The notes below the pieces were generated by a model, which worked only from the letters and a program-made list of their open reading frames with translations, did not search any database and was not told the DNA's origin. This document shows, one piece after another, positions 1 through 12,500 of a DNA stretch of 64,000 nucleotides. The position numbers and the translations under genes are program-made. Location of the stretch: NCBI GenBank assembly GCA_963402885.1, contig OY727096.1, positions 17,465,820 through 17,529,819 of the forward strand, given 5' to 3'. Each line of letters begins with the position of its first letter. Positions within the stretch are counted from its first letter, which is position 1. The DNA is from Antedon bifida (Eukaryota > Echinodermata > Crinoidea > Comatulida > Antedonidae).

Positions 1-18
1 CAATAATAATGTACTAAC

Positions 19-3000
19 CATCTTGATAGCAGCCACTTGTACATCAATTGTTTTATTATTTAAGTCGTTCACAAAGGTCATCATTACAGGGTCATCGTTG
101 CTCAACATAAACCTAACAACATCTAAGTTTAAGAAGGCTAGTTGTAGCAAATCTAGAACGGCCACTAACACACAAGACGGCACTTCCATTGTTTGTAGCA
201 ATTTACCTATTAATCAAACAAAATAATTAATAATAATAAAAAACAATAGACTTTATTAAAAAGTTAGGTTTCCAAGATTTTATTCTGTGTGGAGGATGCC
301 TAGATCTTTTGTTAAATCTCTTCCAACTCAATCCCACTTTCCTAAAATTCCAAATTCTACAATTTAAAGGGAAAGAAAATTACTATTGAGTGCACAGAAA
401 CAAGCATGAAACTTTATGTAGTTATCGTAACCTCTCAATCAATGAATATCAAACAGAGTGAGAAGGATGTTTCAGAAATACAGGGAAAAGTACTGTAAAG
501 CAGTATGCAGAACGAGCAAACAACAAGAAAGTAACTGGAAAGTAAATACATAATTTCCATGTATTTTTTATATGCAAATGACAATAAATGAAAGTAATTT
601 TCCACTGATGAATAAATGAATAAATACAAATTTATACTTGGTTTCAAGTATTTATTTACTAACTTACCAACAGCAAGAAAACCATTGTTTGGTATACCAG
701 TTAGATCCATATCTTCATCAAGGTATTTTCTAAGTGCCTCCAAAGACATTTTCTCTTCCTCTGTCAACATACCTTCTGGAAGATTTCCCAAAATGCATTG
801 CACACATTCACCTGGCTGTCATAGTAACAATATAAATAATTATGTTGAAATAAATTCATCAATGTTGAAATTCATTCCACATTTATTTAAAAAAAGAGAC
901 TTAAAACAGCAATAAAAAAAATCTAAATTTGTACATTTAAACAATTTATAAGGCAATTTATATTTTTTTTTAACACAATGAAAACTATACATTTTTTTTT
1001 TAAACTCTAACCTTAGCATCAGTAAACATGTGTTTTTTCGACACAACTGGAAGTTTTGGTTTCACAGGAATTTCAGCATCATCGCTTGCCTTAATATCAG
1101 CACCGACCCCATTGACCTCCGTACCATTAACTTGCTTTTGATCATCAACTTTTGCCTGGTCATCTGGAGCAGCAGAGGAGGCCTGTGATGGGACGTCATC
1201 TTGTAAATAACTTGGTTGAGGGATTGGCTCTAGATAGCTATTGGTTCTCGGTGGGACGGGATTTGATGTCATTGAGTCTATTAAAGGTTTGATTAAAGCA
1301 CCAAGCGGCCTATGAAAAAAATATGTAGTATTTACTAGAAATATGCCGGATATCAATATCAAGGGTTTCCTGTATAATAATTTGTTGCCGGGAATAATGG
1401 GCAATAAACTCACCACAGTAATACATTGTCATTGTGGAAAGGTGAAGAATGAGTGTCAATTGGTGGTAGCATTGACACAAAGGTATTTTAGGTGATGAAA
1501 GTTGTTGAATGTACCATAGTCTTCTGTACTTAAAAATGGTGTGTATATATATGTATTATGCTAAGTTAAGCTCTGTCACTATAAACTTTGACAAAAAAAT
1601 GTGATGTGCCCATATATGGACATGGTAATGTCATATCACTATATTTAGGAATATTACTACCATATTTGGGCACATCCACATTTTTTTGTCAAACTAGTTT
1701 GATAGTGTAGACAGTGCTTTACTCTATATTTATCGGCTGATTGGTCAGAGATCAGTAGATGGAACTATATGAATATTCATAATGAACAATAACAAATGCC
1801 TTTAATTTGCCTATTATAATGAAAAACGGACGTAAAGATAACTTACGTGTCGAGCACTTCCTGAGGAAGACTAGTGATGTATTCTGGGATTTCATTGCCA
1901 GTGAGAAACTGCGCAATCTCGTTGCTGAATGTGTTACAATTGTGGTCAAACAAGTGATACTTCTCTCCACTATAAATAAAATATAAACAGTTTTAGTGAA
2001 ATAATTCCGAAATGTTCAAGTAGAGTACAACAAGCCTAGACTATCTGAAAAATAATATAAATCTTTGAACAGTTCAAATTGTTCCCCTATTGCACAATCC
2101 TAGATCCACTACTGGTTCTCATTTAGATGGCTGAACGGGGTAGCTAAACGAGTACAAGTGACTATATATGCTTAAATTAAAATTTTAATAACTTAACTTC
2201 AAGTCTATTTTGTCTCAATGAAAAGCCTTTCTTTATTTAATTTTGGAAGCAAAAAAAAAAACATTTCGCAAACCTAAACATATCTTCTCTTAAATTTGAA
2301 ATGTATTCATAAAAAAGTGGGTAATCTAAGAAAGTATCGCCAAGTTCAACAACATTGTCAGGATTTCCAAGAATCGTTCCACCCTGAAAAAAAAAACAAT
2401 AAAAATAAGACACATGAGAGATTAGATAATCAATAATGCAATATATCTTATTCTGATTTTAAAATCAAGTTAAAATGATATCTCAAAGATAATAATATAA
2501 GCAATATTTGGTACCAATTTCCTTTTATATCAACTTTAAAGTTTATTTTTTAATGAATTTTAACATTTTTATAATTTATTGTACATGTTACTTGTATGAA
2601 TTTTAGTAGAGCTATCCTTGTAAGTAAACTAAGGGAACAATACTTACCCGTTGATTAAGTTAATAAACAATTGGGAGAAATATTATAGTACTTATTTGCC
2701 CACCAGCCACACATCTTTCTTGTATATATATATAGGTTTATTGTTACTTAATTATCATATTCATTTTGTGTGGAAAATCAATAAAAACAAACAAACATAT
2801 TTTAACGTAAATTAAAAATAATTTTATTTTATAGTTGTTTATTTATTATTTAATTTAGCATTTACATATATAAACTATAGGCTTAATATAATTGAGTTAT
2901 TCTTTTAAAAATTAACTTTATCATCATCTATATTATATACATTATTTGTAATAATTAGTCACTGGTTAGAGGTACACACCTAATGGGTGACAGTGGCTTA

Positions 3001-4574
3001 GGCTGCTTTTGTGCTTTCCTGGCAGCTAGTGACTATGATTTTATATTTTCTTTTGCGTTGTGTTTGTTTAATTTGTTGATTTGTATTATATTTTGTAAAA
3101 TGTATCTTTTGCCTGAATAAATAATAATAATAAAAGAAAGTTGAATAATCTTTCAATAAATAAAATGGAAGTTTATTCCAAAGAGAGGAGGCAATCAGAA
3201 AAAAGTTTGACTTGCAGGTTTTGACTTACTGGTCGACAGGTCTCAATTCCACCACCTCCAAAGAAGTATTCTCTAGCAAATACAACAATTGATGTATGCC
3301 ATATCCCATCCAGCTGTTTACCTGTTAATCAAGATATCAACATTCATGTAGTTGCTAAAATTAGAATGACACTCTCAGATACCAATCAAAACATTTATAA
3401 TAACATTGTAAAAAAAAAAAAAAAAAAAAATATTTTTAACCTACAAATAGGTCCATGGTCACATAACAATAACAATTGGAGCGGGAAAAAAATGATTTAC
3501 CTGAAAAAACCTAACTTTAAGAAATAAATAGTCAACTGGAACCAATGTTCAATTTAACAGTTTATTTTGTCTTTAAGTGAAATCATTTTTTTTTCTGTGC
3601 TAGTTAATTAAACAATGGTCTGTTTTGTTTTTATTTTTGATTTTATTCATCTTAAATTTTCATTTTTGTAGGACAGTACATCTCTCAAAAGTAGTCAAAA
3701 TTGAATAAATTGTGTGAAAATTTAATTATACAGTAGGAATAGTACTAGTAGAATTTTTTTTAATCGGGGGTGGGGGATTTAAAACATTTTAGGTAGAAGT
3801 TCTAGAAGTAGAAGCGAAAGTAAACATCTGTTCTTTATTATTAAATTTTCTGCAATTTTGTAAATACATTTTCGAGTACTACTGTACTACTGATAGACAG
3901 CTGCAGAAATAGATGGATTAGACGAAAACAGCCCCCAGCAGAACGGTTGGCTAGCATTCTACTGGCTTAATTAAAAATAAATAAAATACTAGGAGGCCTA
4001 ATAAAGACTTACTTTTTATAACAAAGTACTGTATTAGGTATACAGTATGGATAGGCCAATATGAAATTAATACTAAACACATTTAATTTATTACGGCATT
4101 AGGCCTAGGCTAGGTATTAATATTTATTTTAATAATAATTAATAATAAATTATATAGGCCTAGTTAAATAGTAGTAGTAAGTATAGGGCCTATGCTATGA
4201 ATGGATGAAATAGTAATAATATAATGTAAATTTTAAAATAGGGGCCTAAGGCAAAATAATTAAAAAATTAAAATATTTGTATTTAATAGATGAAATGAAT
4301 CAAAATTAGGCCCATTTTCATTATATACAAAATAATTAAAAAGTGTTATTGTTAACTTGTATAAATCTACTCAATTTCGAAATTCGTGTATAGGCTAAGC
4401 TAGGCCATATGTGCTAGGCCAAAGATACTACGTAATGAGCTCCACCACCCTCACATAATCAATATAAGCCGCATACATACCAAGGAATGCCTGCGACATC
4501 GACCGGGCCACCCCTTTTGTTAAATCGTAAACATATAGTTTAACTTCACGTCCTACTGGCTCGTCAGCACTCAT
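19..4574 (-). CDS. DESI1: DESI1-like desumoylating isopeptidase (PPPDE domain) with PUL/ARM-like C-terminal extension; 3' end outside window
   Basis: Cysteine protease of the PPPDE family, which in DESI1 removes SUMO from target proteins. Exons in transcript order: 4481-4574, 3230-3321, 2274-2383, 1847-1969, 1012-1309, 668-815, 19-206. All phases join, and the donor at 18 shows the gene continues to the left. The protein starts [20 protein letters not shown]. The catalytic His lies in IWHTSIVV (second exon) and the catalytic Cys in [10 protein letters not shown] (fourth exon), both as in human DESI1. A Ser/Pro/Asp-rich linker of about 90 residues follows. Then comes a helical segment ([20 protein letters not shown], and later [19 protein letters not shown]) that resembles a PUL/armadillo-type domain. 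Human DESI1 ends soon after the PPPDE domain, so this is a longer form. The PPPDE call is firm; the PUL label is my inference from the leucine pattern. Confidence 0.88.
1567..1720. repeat. MITE family 1, copy 1
   Basis: Inverted-repeat element whose ends read roughly AGCTCTGTCTACACTATCAA and its reverse complement. Inside are copies of GTGATGTGCCCA...TATGG. It lies in a DESI1 intron. Other copies start near 5660, 10566 (split), 18698, 30061, 41547, 42180, 47559, 51713, 53988 and 58384. Confidence 0.85.
2955..3140 (+). repeat. Possible truncated non-LTR retrotransposon 3' tail
   Basis: This lies in a DESI1 intron. The stretch ends in a T-rich run, then 'cctgaataaataataataataa', which looks like the 3' end of a LINE with a short tandem tail. 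No coding part remains. There is only one copy in the window, so the call rests on style alone. Confidence 0.35.
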
Positions 4575-5039
4575 TTTATCTCACCAGATCTTTTGTAAAA
4601 TATACACAAGAAAAGAATACTTTATATCAGCTTATTTTTAACTTTAAAAGTAGCAGATTATTTAATACCGAAATATATGAAATACCATCGCGACGACTCG
4701 TACGTTCCAGAAGATCACTCCAAATTCGGACGATCATGCTGAGGTAATGTTTACACCCTAAGCTACTAACAAAATCGATTTAAAGCTGACCTGGCTAGAC
4801 CCCCTGGCTGCTATAAATTACGTAATCAGTCCATCCATCCAAAATGTCAATTAATTTGAGACAAAACGGATGGATGTACCGTATAAATTAAATCAAAATT
4901 GGTGCAGATGGTAGAATTATGGTTCTTTGACTAAATTTTAAAATTTTTAAAAATTGTTATTTGTCTATCATGTATCATCTTACACTCATACAACTAAAAT
5001 GTAGTTAACGGCAAGTCAAAGGGTTTTCTTCTTTTACAT
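4575..5039. other. Intergenic gap upstream of DESI1
   Basis: This gap lies between the DESI1 start codon and the end of DHRS7B. It must hold the DESI1 5' UTR and promoter. I see no TATA box or other clear motif, no conserved ORF and no member of the repeat families found elsewhere in the window. Confidence 0.5.
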
Positions 5040-5045
5040 TTTATT
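5040..5045 (-). terminator. Likely poly(A) signal of DHRS7B
   Basis: AATAAA on the minus strand, about 330 nt after the DHRS7B stop. The position suits a 3' UTR, but no transcript evidence is available. Confidence 0.4.
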
Positions 5046-5372
5046 GAATAACAATTTGACATTGTTTAAATATTAAAATGTATTACTATTACAATATTTT
5101 ATAGCAATTCCTAAAAAAAAATCTTTAAAAACTAAATATCTGTTCACTGGAACACAAATTCCAATCTTGACATTTGATTTTAATTGCGTAAAAGTTCCAA
5201 TTAAAATGGTTCACATTATAGTTCATCTATACGAGCGCAAATTGTTTTTGGGAAACCACTTTAAGTTTAAAACAGTGCAACTCAAATTTGATAAGAAAAA
5301 TTAAAAGTTGATAAGAAAAATTTGCCATAGTTAGCTCTTTCAATTTTGTAAATAAAATAAAACACAAAAAGG

Positions 5373-8300
5373 TTAATCTTCGGCTTTTGAACCCTTCCTA
5401 GCCCGCATTTTCATGATCCAAAAATAGAGTGAAGGCAACAGATTCCTGAGGTGTACTGCCAGTTTGTGGTCGATGGGGCCTAGCATCAAATCCTTCCTTT
5501 TTGTCACCACAGCCTTGACTATTTGGTTTGCTACATACTTGCTGGACATACCCTTGGCTGTTGTAGAATCCATTACTAGAAAAGAATATATTATATGATT
5601 AATTAAAAAAAAAAATGCTCTTTAAACTTATTGGGTCATCAACTTCAATAGACTCCTGAAGCTTTGTCTACACTATCAAACTTTGTGTGACAAAAAAATG
5701 TGATGTGCCCATGGATGGACATGATGATGTCATATAACTACCATATTTGGACATATCATTACAATATTTAGGCACATCAAACTAGTTTGATAGTGTAGAC
5801 AGAGCGTTAGAATTAATAATAGATACATTTCCTCAACAAGATCAGTGTGGCAGACTGTCCTGATTTTACCCATTGAGAACATTATGCCATTTTCTACAAT
5901 ATATTATTGATTGTGAGACGTTTTGATCAGTTTCTTCAACTAAAGTAAATTTGATTATACAGTACACTATGAACAGCTTGCCAAAAAATGTACAGAAAAT
6001 GTGACCTCTGCCCCCTTGTGTCATCATCAATTTATGACACTTCTCCTAAGATCCAAACTCACTTTGCCTTTTGATTACTACATAAACACCCCATTAAGAT
6101 AAGGACACACTTTAATAGTCTGTAAGAACCAAACCCCCCGTCTGACACCCTACACTCCCATCTCAAAATCACTGTACCTCCATGAGCTGATCCGTCACTA
6201 CAGACCGCATGCAACGACAGGTTTGTGTTTATGTAGCTGGGACTGACTACGGTGACATTTATGTTGTTGTCAGCAACTTCTGCACGGAGACTATCAAAAA
6301 ATGCTTGCAGAGCATATTTAGATGCTGTGTCTATGGAAAAAATAAACAATAGAAGGATGCTTAAGAATGTTACTATGTTTAAGTTTACAATATCTTGGAC
6401 AGTTGCTCAATCACTAAATGCCATCCCCAAAAAGATCATGATGTGTCATAATACTAATAAATTTCATCAAATTAATTATTGTATCAGTACCAGAATTATG
6501 AAAACAGTAGAACCCTTAAGGTAGAACCCACATTCACATTCAACAAATAGGGGTTGTACATAGTGTGAAAATGTATTTCCTCTTTCATTCCATTGGAAAG
6601 TATCCCATAATAGGGGTTTCACCTGATATGGGGGTTCTACTCTATGCAATCACCTGTTGTGGTCTAGTTCAATTCAATTCAACCAACATTTATTTCATAA
6701 AAATGCCATACAAATAATACATAGCATAAAAATGAGGACCAACCTAGAAGTAAACTTGTCTCAGTTGACCCTAACACAGATAGTGAGTGGTTCGGATATG
6801 AACACAGGTCATTTTAACATTTTCATTGTATCATGGTCTTAATTTATACATTTCAAAATACTGTAACTAAAACAATTGTAGTTGAATATTTGAATATGAC
6901 TCATAATGTGATATACTTACATGCAGTCCTGAATGGGATTGCCATCCTTCCCTGAATACTACTGACAGCTACGATGTGCCCTGAGCCTTCAAAGATCATT
7001 GAATGCAATAAAGCTAGGAGTGAAACATGACCACAAATAATTAATAACTCTATACACTGTTATTATTAAAACACACCTAATTAAAGTCTATGCTTGTCAT
7101 TTTATTGTTTGATTATGTAACATTGTTTTTTGTCATGAGAAAAAATCTTGACTTCTGACAGGATTTGAACCCAGGATCTTTATTCATCAAGCTACAACTC
7201 TACTCCATGCAACCACCCGTGCAACCACCCATGCAACCATCTGTGCCACCATCTGTGCCACCTTCTATGCAACCATCCATGCAACCACCTGTGCAACCAT
7301 TCATGCAACCATCCATGCAACCATCCATGCAACCATCCATGCAGCCATCCATGCAACCATCCGTGCAACCATCCATGCAACCATCCATGTAACCATCCGG
7401 GCAACCTAGCATACTGATAATGATAATGCCAAAAAATAATCACCTTTTGTCAATGCAACAGCTCCAAAGTAATTGATATTCATAATCTTTTTATCAATAT
7501 CAATATCTGTCTCCCTAGCTGTGCCTCTAAAACTAATTCCGCCATTGTTGATAAGAACGTCAACTCTACCGAAGCATTCCAAGATCTCGATGGCTCGTAC
7601 TCCAATGTCATCTGTATTCTCAAGGTCAAGGGGCACAACTACTGGTGTATATGTTTCAATTTCCTATGAAAGAAAATATAACAGTTGTATGAATGAATCG
7701 GAATTATAAATAACAATACTGTAGTATTATAGTATTAGCATTTACAAATCAAAAGGCAAACTACTGAGAAAATGACAATGATGTGGGTATCAGTGGCTAG
7801 ATTTCAATGGAAATACAAATAAAATAAGCAAAAAGGTAAAGTAAAACAGCCAGAAAGAAATTGCACAACTTTTGGATAACACTAACCTTCCTATGTGCAA
7901 ATGTAATAGTAATACAATATTATTATAGCGTTACTATTTATAAATGATATTTATGAACAAGACAACATTAGTGACACAATATTTGTCTTAGAATGATCTT
8001 GGGTCCAAATCATTTCTATGGTTTTTCTTTTATAATCAAAGTTTCATTCTATGAGATTTGATATTTTAGATATTTGTGTTTTTCTTTAGAAAAGAAAAAA
8101 GTGGTGACAAATTTGGAAAAGGGTAAGACAACTGGAATATTGATTATAAATAATTCTCACCAGTTGCAAGGACATTAGTTGTTCTTTAACTCTTTCTAGT
8201 TCATTTCGTCTTCTTGAACACAGTATCACCTTACAACCACATCGATAAAAAGCGTGAGCACATGCTGGAAAGTATATAATTTAGTACATTTAAATCACAT

Positions 8301-8508
8301 ATTTTTATGTAAATATTATTTTTAAAATTATTTTATTTAAATAATTTTATTCACCTTCGCCAACACCTGAACTAGCTCCTGTGATCACCACAACTTTACT
8401 TTGTAGTTTTTTAATTTTTTTATTTAACATATATCTTCGGAGAATCATGAGAAGTCCAAGGCCGCCAATGGCTGCGGCTATTGTTGTGTACACATTTCCT
8501 ATGCCCAT
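5373..8508 (-). CDS. DHRS7B: DHRS7B-like short-chain dehydrogenase/reductase
   Basis: Membrane-anchored SDR. The vertebrate relative DHRS7B sits in ER and peroxisome membranes and is linked to ether-lipid synthesis. Exons: 8355-8508, 8161-8264, 7444-7663, 6921-7013, 6178-6330, 5373-5575; total 927 nt, 308 residues. Start [18 protein letters not shown] gives an N-terminal membrane helix (residues 8-22). Cofactor motif TGASSGVG is at 43-50, catalytic Ser about 178 ([10 protein letters not shown]), and Tyr191 and Lys195 in [17 protein letters not shown] closely matches DHRS7B. The usual NNAG motif reads NNGG here. The start was chosen because the upstream codons run into an acceptor at 8509; a non-coding exon ending at 8933 probably precedes it. 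Product family is sure; exact substrate is not known from sequence. Confidence 0.92.
5660..5807. repeat. MITE family 1, copy 2
   Basis: Inverted-repeat MITE in the last DHRS7B intron. The ends CTTTGTCTACACTATCAAAC and GTTTGATAGTGTAGACAGAG pair with each other. Confidence 0.85.
7204..7397. repeat. 12-bp minisatellite in DHRS7B intron
   Basis: About 16 tandem copies of a 12-bp unit close to ATGCAACCATCC, with copies varying at a few positions. Twelve is a multiple of three, so reading frames stay open on both strands, giving artificial MQPS or GCMD repeats. It lies between two DHRS7B exons and is not coding. Confidence 0.9.
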
Positions 8509-8932
8509 ATCTGTTAACAATGCAAACAACAAAAATATATATTATAGCATAGGGATAGAGGGGCATTCTTCTATAATTAATATTAAATATTATTTAATAT
8601 TGGTAAAAGATATTTTAAACAAACCAACAATTTGTGATCACTAGTCTAGGCCTACCTACCCTACCTAGCAGCAGTAGTACCACCACCACCACATGAAAGC
8701 TGAAGCGATGATGAAAGTTTAAAAAATGCACCACCACAGGCTAGTGAAATAACGGCTCAACAAGGCTATCTAACTAAAGCTAGGCCTACTTACTACTACT
8801 CTACTACTAGCTAGGCTAGGCCTATATGTTTGGCTAAATAAAGAATAATAAAGCATATAAATAATACATTCTTAACCAAATATCAGTATAATCATTTGTT
8901 GTTTTTAAAATCAATAGATTGTACTTAAATAC

Positions 8933-9577
8933 CTGATTCTTGAAACTCAAACGACAAGGGAGGAGAGAAAAGGGGAGACAGATCAAGAACGTGGGGTTTC
9001 CCCAAATTATATTTGCAAACTAAACTTTTGTTGGCTTGAGGGCGCTGTGTACCTTTTTGTTTTGGTTGTTTTGTGTGGAAACTCGACTCAGCGACACCGA
9101 TAAAAACATTTTATTTTATGTTGAAAGTATGCTAAATTGCTTATTATATTATAATATAATACGGACACATACTATTGAATTGGATATTGAATTAATATTG
9201 AAATCGTTCTTTACATTACCTGAATTAGTATGTAACAATGTGTATTTAGCTAGTGATATCGAGCCAAATAGCTAGGCTAGGTCCTGGTAGGCTCGGCAGT
9301 ACATCAGAAGAGTATAATATAATAGGGAAGGAGAGACATGTTTTCTTCATAATGTGAGAATAGAGTCGTTTCGTCCCGACGAAAAATAGCAAAGAAAAAA
9401 CTTCGACAAAATGTTGAATTTGTTAATACAATCACTTGTTTATATTCAAATCTAACCAATTTTTATTCCATAAACATAACACAGTAAATCAGATATTGAC
9501 CTTTTAATTTTTGAAATAATAATATTCATATTTTTTTGCATATTTTAGTTTCTCAACAGAATTCCTTCTCAACTACT
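8933..9577. promoter_or_regulatory. Divergent promoter region between DHRS7B and ATG12
   Basis: A minus-strand donor after 8933 (GTATTTAAG) pairs with the acceptor just before the DHRS7B start, so a non-coding first exon probably lies just right of 8933. ATG12 starts at 9578 on the other strand. The region between should drive both genes. No TATA box or initiator can be named with confidence. Confidence 0.45.
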
Positions 9578-12500
9578 ATGGCAGAACAAAACCTTGATTC
9601 AGCAAAACCCTCAATTCCTACCGGATCAACACAACAAGTTATCAAGAAGAAGAAAAGTAATTTATTATGGCATTAAATTTTAATCTAATATATACAGTAA
9701 TTCCATTTTATTCCATTCAACTTAAACATTTTTCGTAACTTTATTTTGTAGTTGATGTGTTGTTGAAGGCGACAGGGGATGCACCAATTATGAAAAAGAG
9801 GAAATGGGCTGTAGAACCAACTAATACAATAGCAGGAATATCAGATTTTATAAGAAAATACATCAAATGTGATCCTGCAGAGTCACTGGTAGGTGAATTT
9901 GGATATACTGACAGTAATATGATGGGAAAAAGGGAGGGTGCCGGGTGAACGGATCCAGGGAGGGTGATCACTAGGGCCACATGCTCCCCCTCTTTTTCTT
10001 TTGACAGCTAAAATTAATCTATGAACTACTTTTTGATGTCTATTTTTCACAGACTTTTAACTACTTTTTCAAAAATCCTGCATCCACCCCTGGCTGCACA
10101 TGCTGATTTCTTTTTGGTGACATATGTCTCTTTTTGGTGACATGACATATGTCTTTTTAGGTCAAAGGTTGTGTGAAGGGTAAGGGGTAGCCTTGGTAAG
10201 GCACTTATAAAGATGTAACAGTTATACTTAATATATATATTTTTTTTTTTTCAGTTTATTTATGTCAACCAAGCATTTTCACCATCTCCTGACCAAACAA
10301 TTTTAAATTTATTTGAAGTAAGTTCTATTGCTTTGTATAATTAATACGTTATTAAAGACACAGCCAGTGCAAGTAAATATGGACTTTCACCCACACCTTA
10401 CTACACCCAACCTTATTTCAACTGACACCCTAAACAAATTTCTCGATATGGTTTTTTTTAACCTATTCCTGTTCAGGGATCCCGCCTCAGAATTAGCTAT
10501 TCTGATAAAGAAAAATAATATTTTCATTATATTGCATTATTTTTATTTAAACTTGCACTCTCTAAAGCTCTGTCTACACTATCAACCTAGTTTGACAGTG
10601 AAATGTGATGTGCCCAAATATGGTAGTGATATGCTCATCATCATCATGCCCATATAGTGTAGGCCACTATGTAATTTCGTGTCATTTTTTTGTTAAAAGC
10701 AAAATTCCAGCTGATTTAGTGTCTTTAGGATGTAAAGTAATAAAAAAAATATGTTGCCATTTTTTTAAAAAAGCTTAAGGGTGTCAAATCCAAGATGGCC
10801 GTCAATACGTAAAATATCCAATAAATGTACCATATTGGACAAAGTAACACCCATTATGAATAATATTTTAAGTTAAAATTAATGCTATATGGGTTCTCTG
10901 CTATATAAAAATTATTATAAACCTATATTCATTAGTATTTTGACATTTTGAATTTCAAAATGGCCGCCATTTTAAAAAAATGGATTAAATTTCTTATTAA
11001 AACATGTGCAAGTTATGACGTTGATTGAAATCACATAAAATGATAGGCCTATGACAACAACACAGTTATTAACACAAAATTTGAAATTCAAAATGGCCGC
11101 CATTTTTTAAAAAGGGTTAAATTTCTTATTAAAACGTGTGTGTGTAATACGTCACTTAGAATCATTTTCTCTGTCTGAATTTTTTCGAGAAAAGTGTCAG
11201 AAGTTGTAGAGAGAAAGCAGAGTTTTTAAGATATTTGTGTCACTGTTGTATAGGTAATACAATTCAACAAAAGCACTGGCCGCAACACTATTTTCACAAT
11301 GCTACATGTTTAAAAGCCATAAAATTCACCAGGTCGAAATAATTGCTTCTTGATGTCATCTCTGTCCACCTCCACTCATCTCGGGCAAGAGTCATCACCA
11401 GGCATTATCTTGTATTTCCCTAGTACATGAGTTTTTATACCACAACCATGTGCACTCATCAAACCAGTGTATAATGGTGGTCAACTTTATAATGTAGGCC
11501 ACTATGTAATTTCGTGTCATTTTTTTGTTAAAAGCAAAATTCCAGCTGATTTAGTGTCTTTCGGATGTAAAGTAATAAAAAAAATATGTTGCCATTTTTT
11601 TAAAAAAGCTTAAGGGTGTCAAATCCAAGATGGCCGCCAATACGTAAAATACCCAATAAATGTGCCATATTGGACAAAGTAACACCCATTATGAATAATA
11701 TTTTAAGTTCATATGGGTTCTCTGCTATATAAGAATTATTATAAACCTATATTCATTAGTATTCTAACATTTTGAATTTCAAAATGGCCGCCATTTTTAA
11801 AAAATGGGTTAAATTTCTTATTAAAACGTGTGTAAGTTAAATAAAATTAGATTGATATACACAAAACGATATGCTTATGACAACAACATGGTGATTAACA
11901 CAAAATGTTGACCATCAGGAGGTCTATAGTACTGACAGTACACTTCTTCATATTAAAACATCTCATAAACTTCTTCAGTTAAATGACAACTAACTCTGCC
12001 AAAGGCCTTCAATGAAATATTTCTAATCTTGAATGCGATACAGTAAGTTAACCTTCCTTCGTTTTCTACTACTGTATCCATCAAACTTCCACAGACTGAT
12101 CTGCGATCCCAACAAGCTTGTTCAGAAACAAATTGGCAAAAGTACTGCAATACCTCATTTCACCGTCAAATAATCTCTATAGGAGTCCTGTTTTACTTTG
12201 ATAAGTTTGTCACCTGTATTCACCGTCATATATATATTTTTGCCATATTCGTCTTTTTCTTAGGATCCCATATAGACAGTTTGCCTTACAAGACTTTTAC
12301 CAATGCCTCAAACATTTTCTGTCCAATTTCATCATGCCATGGCCAACAAACACCTTTGTGCGAATTGCAGCATTCTTTATTAATCGGGATATTATCTCTC
12401 TTTAAATGTTGGCTTTTAAACTCATCAACTAGATGTAATTTGCCAGCTCTGATGAAATCATTAATTTGTGTTGTTCCAATGATACCACACTCAATGAACC

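Noticed and set aside
616-915. Plus-strand ORF of 99 residues
   Set aside because: Antisense shadow of the DESI1 exon at 668-815.
7165-7443. ORFs with MQPS, WLHG or GCMD repeats on both strands
   Set aside because: They arise from the 12-bp minisatellite inside a DHRS7B intron.
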